Source: DATARH01 sp046724035
Lineage (GTDB): Bacteria; Pseudomonadota; Alphaproteobacteria; ATCC43930; CGMCC-115725
DNA length: 18,164 bases
Reading direction: 5' to 3'
NCBI GenBank assembly: GCA_046724035.1
Contig: JBKOVT010000189.1
Coordinates: 1-18,164 of the forward strand
Both the position numbers and the translations under genes were made by a program. Below, piece after piece: positions 1 to 6,033 of this stretch. The notes beneath the pieces were generated by a model. It was given only the letters and a program-made list of their open reading frames with translations, did no database searches and was not told the DNA's origin. Numbering within the stretch: position 1 is the first letter of the stretch; the number at the start of each line of letters is the position of its first letter.

Positions 1-864
1 GTGGTCGACGGTATTCTCTTCGCACCATTTCGCGACCGCCACCTTGCGCGGGTCGTTATGCCCGACGCGGCTCGTATATCCCTCGGCCCGCGCGTTGGCG
101 TCACCGGTCGCGATCTGCATCAGGCGGCTCGCCATCTCGCGCCCCGAAGCGGAGATCACGACATAGCCGTCCTTCGCCTTGTAGGGCGGCCGCCCGGCCT
201 CGCCGCCCTCTTGCCCGGTCGCGAGATAATAGGACAGCGGGATCTCGACCATCGTGAAACCGGAATCCAACAGACAGCAATCGACCACCTGCCCCTCGCC
301 GGTGCGGTCGCGATGCCGGAGCGCTGCCAGCGTGCCGATCGTCGCATGCAAGGAGGTGTAGCGGTCGACCAGCGAGGTCGCGGCGCCCAACGGCCGGCCG
401 ACGGGCGCCCCGGTCAGCGACATCAGCCCGCTCATCGCCTGGCCCAAGGGATCGAATGCCGGCTGGTCGCGATAGGGGCCGTACTGGCCGAAGCCCGACA
501 CCGACACCAGGATGATGTCCGGTTTCAGCTGGCACAAACGTTCGTAACCAAACCCCATTTTCTCCATGATTCCCGGGCGGAAATTCTGCAGCACAATATC
601 GGCCTTCGGCACCAGCGCCGCGAAAATCTCTTTGCCGCGCTCGGTGCGCATATCGAGGCAGAGGCTCTTTTTGCCGCGGTTATAGACCGCGAAATAGACG
701 CTTTGGCCGCGCACCACGGGCTCGGAGCGGCGGGTCTCTTCCCCGCCGATTTTCTCGATTTTGATGACCTCCGCCCCGAGATCGGAGAGGATCATGCCGC
801 CGCGCGGGCCGGCCTGATACCGCGCCAATTCCAATACCCGCACGCCTTCGAGGCATCCGCCCAT
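1..864 (-). CDS. CoA-transferase family III (CaiB/BaiF), C-terminus beyond window
   Basis: The minus strand reads open for 288 codons from ATG at 864 to the window edge with no stop, so the C-terminal part is missing. The protein begins MGGCLEGVRVLELARYQAGP and shows the family III layout: an N-terminal CoA-binding Rossmann region (SDLGAEVIKIEK near residue 27), NRGKKSL near 62, QNFRPGIMEKMG near 93, and SGFGQYGPYRDQPAFDP near 123. Asp167 in SLVDRYTSLHA fits the aspartate that carries the acyl/CoA intermediate in formyl-CoA transferase relatives. The family moves CoA between carboxylic acids or epimerises acyl-CoAs, in the cytoplasm; the substrate here is unknown. GGGGAG precedes the ATG by about 8 bases. 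It diverges from the crotonase gene at 962, suggesting a shared control region and pathway. It could be a racemase instead, but AMACR signatures are absent in the visible part. Confidence 0.9.
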   Translation of the reverse strand, partial: MGGCLEGVRVLELARYQAGPRGGMILSDLGAEVIKIEKIGGEETRRSEPVVRGQSVYFAVYNRGKKSLCLDMRTERGKEIFAALVPKADIVLQNFRPGIMEKMGFGYERLCQLKPDIILVSVSGFGQYGPYRDQPAFDPLGQAMSGLMSLTGAPVGRPLGAATSLVDRYTSLHATIGTLAALRHRDRTGEGQVVDCCLLDSGFTMVEIPLSYYLATGQEGGEAGRPPYKAKDGYVVISASGREMASRLMQIATGDANARAEGYTSRVGHNDPRKVAVAKWCEENTVDH

Positions 865-896
865 CGCGCTTCTCCCCAGTGCCGCACCGCCCGGGG

Positions 897-924
897 GTGA
901 CAACCCTCCCGGTTCGGCTACGAT
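897..924 (+). promoter_or_regulatory. Possible sigma70-like promoter for the crotonase operon
   Basis: In the 97-base gap between two divergent genes, GTGACA (897-902) and TACGAT (919-924) are 16 bases apart and match the -35/-10 consensus at 5/6 and 4/6 positions. The spacing to the ribosome binding site at about 953-958 is plausible. This is a pattern match only. Confidence 0.25.
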
Positions 925-961
925 ATTGCGCCCGGCGCGAGCGCGAGGGAAGGAGAGGAAG

Positions 962-1726
962 ATGGCTTACGATTTCATTCTGACCGAGCGCCTCGATGGC
1001 TGCGCGTTGATCACGTTGAACCGCCCGGAGAAGCTCAACGCGCTCTCCTTCCCGCTGATGACCGAGCTCGATGAGGCGCTCTCCGAATATGAAGCCGACG
1101 ACGCGATTAAAGCGGTCATCCTGACCGGGGCTGGCGATCGCGCCTTCTCGGCCGGTGCCGACATTCACGAAATGGCCGGACTCAGCAGCGAAGAATTGGC
1201 CGAGCGCAGCGACACGCGCGGTCATATCAGCTGGCATATCGCCAGCTATTCGAAGCCGCTGATCGGCGCGATCAACGGACTCGCCTATGGCGGCGCGGCG
1301 CTTCTCTCCTCTTCGCTCGACTTGCGCGTCGGTTGCGAGAAGACGCAGTTCCGCTTTCTCGCGGCGAGCTATGGGCGGGTCAATTCGACCTGGTCGCTCC
1401 CGGCGCTCGTCGGTGTCCCGAAAGCGAAAGAATTGCTCTACACCGGCCGGGTCGTCGCGGCCGAGGAGGCCGAGCGCATCGGCCTCCTGAACCAGATCGT
1501 GCCCGCCGCAAAATTACGCGAGGCGGCGGTCGAGATGGCGCAGATGATCGCAAAGAACGATGCCCGGATGGTGCAGGGCATCAAGCGTCTCCTGCATGAA
1601 GGCATGGGTTTGGATTGGCAGGGCCGCTACGACCTCGAGGACGAGGCGCGCGCGACCTATCTCTCCGCCGGTCATCCACGCGAGGGGTTCAGGGATTTTC
1701 TCGCCCGCAAGCCCGTGCGCGCGTAA
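962..1726 (+). CDS. Crotonase-fold (enoyl-CoA hydratase/isomerase family) protein lacking the hydratase glutamates
   Basis: This 254-residue protein has the crotonase fold: LNRPEKLNAL (19-28), the oxyanion-hole segment AFSAGADIHEM (61-71) and INGLAYGGAALL (104-115). ATG at 962 was chosen because GGAGAGG lies just upstream, while the in-frame ATG at 926 has no such site. In rat mitochondrial enoyl-CoA hydratase the acid/base pair is Glu144 and Glu164. Aligning the two conserved blocks by eye puts Leu114 and Ala134 at those places, so simple hydration of a 2-enoyl-CoA is doubtful. An isomerase, hydrolase, decarboxylase or other crotonase reaction is possible. It is the first of five closely spaced plus-strand genes and diverges from a CoA-transferase, which supports an acyl-CoA substrate. 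Fold assignment is firm; reaction is unknown. Confidence 0.9.
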   Translation: MAYDFILTERLDGCALITLNRPEKLNALSFPLMTELDEALSEYEADDAIKAVILTGAGDRAFSAGADIHEMAGLSSEELAERSDTRGHISWHIASYSKPLIGAINGLAYGGAALLSSSLDLRVGCEKTQFRFLAASYGRVNSTWSLPALVGVPKAKELLYTGRVVAAEEAERIGLLNQIVPAAKLREAAVEMAQMIAKNDARMVQGIKRLLHEGMGLDWQGRYDLEDEARATYLSAGHPREGFRDFLARKPVRA

Positions 1727-1758
1727 TCAAACGCTGGACAACGGGGCGGAGAGACCAA

Positions 1759-2049
1759 ATGGAGCTGTTCATCTTCGCCCGCTTCCAGGCCCGCGCCGGC
1801 GCGGCAGATGACCTGGCCGCTGCCCTGCGCGAGGTCGTCGGCCCAACTAGCCGCGAAGCCGGCTGCCTCGCGATCGGCGCGTTTCGGTCGACGAGCGATC
1901 CGGCGCTCTTCTACATCCACTCGCGTTGGGTCGAAGAGGCGGCGTTCGCGGCGCATGGCAGCATGCCGCATACGGTCGATTTCCTGAGGCGGGTCGAGCC
2001 GCTGCTCGATTATCCGCTCGACGTCACGCGGTCACAGCCGCTCCAGTGA
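1759..2049 (+). CDS. Antibiotic biosynthesis monooxygenase (ABM) domain protein
   Basis: This 96-residue protein begins MELFIFARFQARAG and carries the ABM/dimeric alpha-beta barrel pattern: an N-terminal beta strand, REAGCLAIGAFRS in the middle, FYIHSRWVEEAAFAAH (about 54-69) and a C-terminal segment HTVDFLRRVEPLL. Such proteins are small cytoplasmic dimers; some oxidise quinols or aromatics without cofactor, others (LsrG-like) isomerise or degrade small metabolites. GGAGAG lies about 4 bases before the ATG. The gene starts 32 bases after the crotonase stop and its TGA is 29 bases before the hydrolase start, so cotranscription is likely. Substrate cannot be read from the sequence. Confidence 0.85.
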   Translation: MELFIFARFQARAGAADDLAAALREVVGPTSREAGCLAIGAFRSTSDPALFYIHSRWVEEAAFAAHGSMPHTVDFLRRVEPLLDYPLDVTRSQPLQ

Positions 2050-2078
2050 GCAACTCCGGCGAACTAAAAGGCGGCGTG

Positions 2079-3470
2079 ATGCGAAAGTGGCTCCCCGCCG
2101 CGCTCGACTACATTCCGCGGTGGATCGAGTTTCAGATGCGCCACAGCGAGACACCGGGTTGTGTCATGGCGATCGCCGCGAAGGGCGAAATCGTCCTGGA
2201 GCAGGCTTTCGGCGTAGCCGATCTTGGCACCGGTGAAAAGCTGACCCCGCGTCACCGCTTTCGCGTCGCCTCGCATTCGAAGAGCTTCACGGCCGCGGGC
2301 ATCATGAAATTGCGCGAGCAGGGACGGCTCGAGCTCGACGATGCCGTCGGCCGCTATGTCGAGAAGCTCCATCCCGCGATCGCCGAGGCGACCATCGCGC
2401 AGCTGCTGTCGCACAGCGCCGGGCTCGTACGCGACGGCGCCGATGCCGGCCAGTGGCAGGACCGGCGTCCTTTTCTCAGCAAAAAGGAATTGCGCGCTGC
2501 GCTCGCCGAGGCGCCGACAGTCCCGCCGAACACGCGGTTCAAATACTCCAATCATGGCTTTGGTCTTGCCGGTCTCGTCATCGAGGCGATTACCGGCGAG
2601 CGTTATCGCGATTGGATCAGGCGCGAGGTCGTCGAAGCGTCCGGCCTGCACGAGACCGAGCCTGACATGCCGATCGCCGCGGACGCGCCGATGGCGCGCG
2701 GCCACGGCGCGAAGCTGCCGCTTGGTCATCGGCTCGTCATTCCCGGCGACAACCCGACGCACGCCTTGGCGGCTGCGACGGGGTTCGTCAGCACGGCGGC
2801 GGATTTGGCCCGCTTCTTCGGCCAGCTCGATCCCGATGCCAAACAAAGCACGCTCTCGGTCGCGGGCCGGCGCGAGATGACTCGGCAGCACTGGCAGGAT
2901 GCTTATTCCACCGTCGAGCGTCATTACGGGCTTGGGATCATGTGCGGCACGACCGGCGATCTGGGCTGGTTCGGTCACGGCGGCGCGTTCCAGGGTTTTA
3001 TCAGCCGGACGGTGGTCGTGCCGCAGCATGGGCTGACGGTGTCGATCGTCACCAACACGGTCGATCGTCTTGCCGAGCAATGGTCGGACGGCGTTCTGCA
3101 CATCCTCTCGGCCTTCGGCCGCCGTGGCGCTCCGGAAAAACACCTGCGCGACTGGACGGGACGCTGGTGGTATCTCTGGAGTTCGCTGGATCTCGTGCCG
3201 ATGGGCGAGCGCGTCATGGTGCTGAACCCGGCCTTGATGAACCCGCTGACCGATGCCAGCGAGCTTGAGGTCACCGGCGCCGATGCGGGCCGCATCGCGC
3301 TGGCCACTGGGCTTGGCAACCACGGCGAACCGGTTCGGCGCCACCGCAGCAAGAACGGCGCGGTCGAGGAGGTTTGGCTCGGCGGCACCCGCCTTCTGCC
3401 CGAGGCCGCTATTGCCGCCGAGCTCGAGGCCCGTTACGGCAAGCCGGCCCCAGCCCGAGCACGGCGATGA
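2079..3470 (+). CDS. Serine hydrolase of the class C beta-lactamase/DD-peptidase fold
   Basis: This 463-residue protein has the three active-site motifs of the beta-lactamase-type serine hydrolases: SHSK (SxxK, nucleophile Ser65, Lys68), YSN (Tyr156) and HGG (300-302, in the KTG position). This family includes class C beta-lactamases, D-aminopeptidases, esterases and related amidases. There is no signal peptide, which argues for a cytoplasmic esterase or amidase rather than a periplasmic cell-wall or beta-lactam enzyme. About 120 residues follow the catalytic domain, starting near DWTGRWW, and probably form a small beta-rich accessory domain. ATG 2079 follows AAGG at suitable spacing; GTG 2076 and GTG 2046 are in-frame alternatives, the latter overlapping the upstream stop but lacking a ribosome site. 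The stop overlaps the cupin start by 4 bases. Confidence 0.88.
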   Translation: MRKWLPAALDYIPRWIEFQMRHSETPGCVMAIAAKGEIVLEQAFGVADLGTGEKLTPRHRFRVASHSKSFTAAGIMKLREQGRLELDDAVGRYVEKLHPAIAEATIAQLLSHSAGLVRDGADAGQWQDRRPFLSKKELRAALAEAPTVPPNTRFKYSNHGFGLAGLVIEAITGERYRDWIRREVVEASGLHETEPDMPIAADAPMARGHGAKLPLGHRLVIPGDNPTHALAAATGFVSTAADLARFFGQLDPDAKQSTLSVAGRREMTRQHWQDAYSTVERHYGLGIMCGTTGDLGWFGHGGAFQGFISRTVVVPQHGLTVSIVTNTVDRLAEQWSDGVLHILSAFGRRGAPEKHLRDWTGRWWYLWSSLDLVPMGERVMVLNPALMNPLTDASELEVTGADAGRIALATGLGNHGEPVRRHRSKNGAVEEVWLGGTRLLPEAAIAAELEARYGKPAPARARR

Positions 3471-3832
3471 CCGCCAGGATAAATCTGGACGAGAAGTTTG
3501 CGCTGTTCTCCGAACAGTGGCGGCCAAAGATCATCGCCGCTGCCAACGGTCAGGAGATCAAGATTGTTAAGGTCAAGGGCGAGTTTCCCTGGCACCATCA
3601 TGACGCCGAGGATGAGTTCTTCATCGTCTGGAAAGGGCGGTTTCGTGTCGAGTTCCGCGACCGGATTGTCGAGCTCGGTCCGGGCGAGTGCGTCGTGGTG
3701 CCGCGCGGGGTCGAACATCGCACCTGTGCCGATGAGGAAGCGGAAATCCTGCTCATTGAGCCGGCCGGTGTGGTCAATACGGGCAATGTCACCGATGTGG
3801 AGTTCACCGCGCCGGCCGGCGTGGTGATATGA
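3467..3832 (+). CDS. Single-domain cupin protein
   Basis: This 121-residue protein fits the cupin fold very well. Motif 1 runs Gly38, His43, His45, Glu50, Gly57, and motif 2 runs Gly73, Pro79, Gly81, His84, giving a complete 3-His/1-Glu metal site. Small cupins of this kind act as metal-dependent dioxygenases, isomerases or sugar/ligand-binding proteins; the sequence does not discriminate. Its ATG overlaps the TGA of the serine hydrolase (ATGA), so the two are probably translationally coupled and may act on the same metabolite. No signal peptide is present, so it is cytoplasmic. Confidence 0.9.
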   Translation: MTARINLDEKFALFSEQWRPKIIAAANGQEIKIVKVKGEFPWHHHDAEDEFFIVWKGRFRVEFRDRIVELGPGECVVVPRGVEHRTCADEEAEILLIEPAGVVNTGNVTDVEFTAPAGVVI

Positions 3833-3880
3833 AAGCGTCGCCGGGTGGGATCCCGGCATTTCCTGATCCGGGCGGCGGGC

Positions 3881-4957
3881 GTGACACAATCGAACAGGGT
3901 TCCTGACGGCTACAAGGCCTCCGGCGTCGATGTCGCCGAGGCCGATGCCGGGCTGCGCAACATCATCGCCCGCGTCACCGCGACCTGGCCCAAGACCGGC
4001 TTCGGCGCCGTCCAATTGCCGATCGGCTATTTCGCGAATGTTGTCGATATCGGCGGCACCGGGCTCGCGCTCTGCACCGATGGCGTGGGGTCGAAAGCCA
4101 TCGTCGCGGAGATGATGGGGAAGTACGACACGGTCGGCATCGACTGCGTCGCGATGAATGTCAACGACATCCTCTGCGTCGGCGCCAAGCCCGTCTCGAT
4201 GGTCGATTACATCGCGATCGATCGCGCCGACGCCGCGATCCTCGACGGGCTCGCGATCGGCCTTGCGGAGGGCGCGCGACAGGCGGGTGTATCGATCTCC
4301 GGCGGCGAGATCTCGCAATTGCCCGACATGGTCAAAGGCTTCGACCTCGTCGGCACCGCGGTCGGCACGGTGCCGCTCGACCGCATCCTGGTCGGCCGCG
4401 ACATCGTGCCTGGCGACCGCGTCATCGGCATCGCCAGCAACGGCATCCACAGCAACGGTTTCACGCTGGCGCGCCGCGCCTTTTTCGAGCGCGCTCGCGT
4501 CTCGGTCGATCATGTTTTCGCGGAACTCGGTCATCCGCTCGGCGAGGAGCTGTTGCGGCCGACCTACATCTACGTGCCGGAGGTGCTGGAGATCATCGAA
4601 CGCATCGGTTCGGTGAAGGCCTTGATCCACATCACCGGCGATGGCTTTCTAAACCTGCCGCGGGTCGCCGCCGTTGTTGGCTTCATCATCGATGATCCGC
4701 CCGCACCGCCACCGATCTTCGATTTGATCGAGGAGCACGCCGGCGTCGAACGCGCCGAGATGTACGAGGTCTACAATATGGGGGTTGGCTTCTGCGTGAT
4801 CCTCGCCGAGCACGACGCCGATGCCGCGCTTGCGATCCTGCAGCGCCATCGACGCGCGGCGCGGGTCATCGGCTACGCGGTCGCCGACCGCACCAAATCG
4901 GTCTATCTGCCGCAACAGCGTCTGATCGGCACCGGCAAGCGCTTCCGCCCGGAATAA
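3881..4957 (+). CDS. purM: PurM-like phosphoribosylformylglycinamidine cyclo-ligase (AIR synthase) family protein
   Basis: The protein (358 residues from GTG 3881) follows PurM closely: YKASGVDVAEADAGL at the N-terminus, TDGVGSK, YDTVGIDCVAMNVND, GAKPVSMVDY, SGGEISQLPDM, SNGIHSNGFTLARR, ELLRPTYIY, HITGDGFLNLPRV and YEVYNMGVGF. PurM closes FGAM to AIR with ATP in purine synthesis. GTG 3881 gives the usual family length; GTG 3845, 12 bases after the cupin stop, is in frame but adds a non-homologous dozen residues, and neither has a good ribosome site. The N-terminal glycine-rich loop is altered compared with E. coli, and HITGGGF has become HITGDGF. purN, the common partner of purM, is absent, and the upstream neighbours are catabolic-looking, so this could be a divergent paralogue. 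Family assignment is strong; housekeeping role is uncertain. Confidence 0.85.
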   Translation: MTQSNRVPDGYKASGVDVAEADAGLRNIIARVTATWPKTGFGAVQLPIGYFANVVDIGGTGLALCTDGVGSKAIVAEMMGKYDTVGIDCVAMNVNDILCVGAKPVSMVDYIAIDRADAAILDGLAIGLAEGARQAGVSISGGEISQLPDMVKGFDLVGTAVGTVPLDRILVGRDIVPGDRVIGIASNGIHSNGFTLARRAFFERARVSVDHVFAELGHPLGEELLRPTYIYVPEVLEIIERIGSVKALIHITGDGFLNLPRVAAVVGFIIDDPPAPPPIFDLIEEHAGVERAEMYEVYNMGVGFCVILAEHDADAALAILQRHRRAARVIGYAVADRTKSVYLPQQRLIGTGKRFRPE

Positions 4958-4966
4958 TCCGCCCGC

Positions 4967-5557
4967 TTAATCCAGAATCTCGACATGCGCCTCGGTCGGG
5001 CGCATCGCCGAGCCGTTGATCGGGATCATGTCCTGCGGGCAGGCCGAGAACGCGACGATGCAATCCATCTCGGCCCGCAAAGTGACATAACTTCCGGGCG
5101 TGCTGACCGGCGGCCGCGCTTCGACCCGGTTGCCGTCCAGAACCGGAATATTCATGAACAAATTGAGGGGCGCCGGCGTCTCCGGTGCCGCAAGCCCGAG
5201 TTCCCGCATCGCGGCGGCGAGATTGTCGGTGCAATTGTCGTGATAGCCCTCGCATCCGAGCAGCTCGTAGCGCCAGCGGTCGCACGCTGCAAACAACGTA
5301 TCGTGGATGCCGCCCGAATTGTCCTCGATGAGGGTCAGGATCGGGCGCCGCCGGTTCGTCACGAGCGTGTCGCCGATCCCCGGAATGATCCGGCCCATCG
5401 CGACGCGGCTGTGCTCCATCGACATGAATTCTGAGAGGTCCGCCGCGTTGAAAGCCCAGCTGTCGACGACCTGCTGCCCCTTCGTATTGACGACCCGCAC
5501 CTTTTGCCCGCGGCTCAGCCGCAATGCCTTTCCCTGCCGCGCCGGTATCTCGATCAT
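4967..5557 (-). CDS. DUF1989 / urea carboxylase-associated family protein
   Basis: This 196-residue minus-strand protein carries the hallmarks of DUF1989: GQQVVDSWAFNAADLSEFMS (27-46), EHSRVAMGRIIPGIGDTLVT (48-67), NRRRPILTLIEDN, GIHDTLFAACD, HDNCTDNL and FSACPQDMIPING. Conserved Cys92, Cys109 and Cys173 with nearby His and Asp residues suggest a metal site. Family members often flank urea carboxylase/allophanate hydrolase or aminomethyl-transferase-like genes, but the biochemical role is not settled and no urea genes lie here. ATG 5557 follows GGAGGAGAGGGG, a strong ribosome site, so the in-frame ATG 20 codons upstream was rejected. It converges on the PurM-like gene with 9 bases between stops. 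Its leader contains a large palindromic repeat. Confidence 0.88.
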   Translation of the reverse strand: MIEIPARQGKALRLSRGQKVRVVNTKGQQVVDSWAFNAADLSEFMSMEHSRVAMGRIIPGIGDTLVTNRRRPILTLIEDNSGGIHDTLFAACDRWRYELLGCEGYHDNCTDNLAAAMRELGLAAPETPAPLNLFMNIPVLDGNRVEARPPVSTPGSYVTLRAEMDCIVAFSACPQDMIPINGSAMRPTEAHVEILD

Positions 5558-5576
5558 CTTCCCCTCTCCTCCCGTC

Positions 5577-5677
5577 GTCATTCCGGGGCGCGGCGTAGCC
5601 GCGAGCCCGGAATCCATTTTCCAGACTCCGTATTCATGGATTCCGGGCCTGGCCCATTCGGGCCATCCCGGAATGAC
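5577..5677. repeat. Palindromic intergenic repeat with cloverleaf or double-hairpin potential
   Basis: The outer arms GTCATTCCGGG (5577-5587) and CCCGGAATGAC (5667-5677) are perfect inverted repeats. Inside lie a 6-bp hairpin (CGCGGC 5589-5594 with GCCGCG 5598-5603), a perfect 13-bp inverted repeat (5605-5617 with 5636-5648, 18-base loop) and a 5-bp hairpin (5651-5655 with 5660-5664). These nest into a three-armed cloverleaf. Because ATTCCGGG/CCCGGAAT occurs four times, it can also fold as two adjacent hairpins (5580-5613 and 5640-5674). It resembles dispersed palindromic intergenic repeats of alphaproteobacteria; copy number cannot be judged from one window. It lies between the stop of the small membrane protein and the ribosome site of the DUF1989 gene, so it could act as a terminator or mRNA processing/stability element. 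Confidence 0.8.
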
Positions 5678-5689
5678 ATGATAGCCATG

Positions 5690-5887
5690 CTACCGGGCTG
5701 AAGGGGTTTCGATCACCGGGCCGCAGTTGCGGCGGCCGGACATCAAGCAATCCTCAAGATCGGCGTTCTTGCGCAGCGCGTTGACAAGAAAATACGCCGC
5801 GACAACCAGCGCCAGCACGAGCAAAAGCCCGATCAGCGCTGGACGGCGGCTGTCGGGCTCATCGTCATTGTCTTGCGGCTCGCTCAT
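5690..5887 (-). CDS. Small single-pass membrane protein, uncharacterised
   Basis: This 65-residue protein begins with an acidic, polar N-terminus (MSEPQDNDDEPDSRR), then has one hydrophobic helix (about 17-37), a basic ALRKN turn and a short tail with two cysteines, DCLMSGRRNC (Cys47 and Cys55). I recall very similar tails in small hypothetical proteins of Bradyrhizobium-like bacteria, so it is probably a real conserved gene despite its size. The charge pattern suggests the N-terminus is cytoplasmic and the Cys-containing tail is at or beyond the outer face, but the basic residues right after the helix make topology uncertain. ATG 5887 was taken; ATG 5941 in frame would add 18 residues and lacks a ribosome site. 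Function unknown. Confidence 0.7.
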   Translation of the reverse strand: MSEPQDNDDEPDSRRPALIGLLLVLALVVAAYFLVNALRKNADLEDCLMSGRRNCGPVIETPSAR

Positions 5888-6033
5888 CCGCGGCACCCTG
5901 CCGGGAGGCCGCTTTTCCGGCAAGCGCTTCCCATGCCGCACCGGATTAGGCGGCGGCAGGAACAGGCTGATCGCGCCACCGGAATGCGGCTAATCTGTCG
6001 CCAATCCGCCTGTGCTCCCGGAGGCTGCCGCCG

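Noticed and set aside
1..900. Open frame of 299 codons on the plus strand
   Set aside because: It mirrors the CoA-transferase gene on the minus strand and shows no domain or ribosome site.
2064..3527. Open frame of 487 codons on the minus strand
   Set aside because: It is antisense to the serine hydrolase with its intact SxxK, YxN and HGG motifs and has no recognisable domain.
5577..5677. tRNA or tRNA-like gene suggested by the cloverleaf
   Set aside because: There is no T-loop consensus, no CCA-compatible acceptor stem and the arm sizes do not fit a tRNA.
5504..5701. Small plus-strand frame across the palindromic repeat
   Set aside because: Its peptide (with segments like HSGARRSREPGIH) comes from translating the repeat; such peptides are widespread spurious predictions in alphaproteobacteria.
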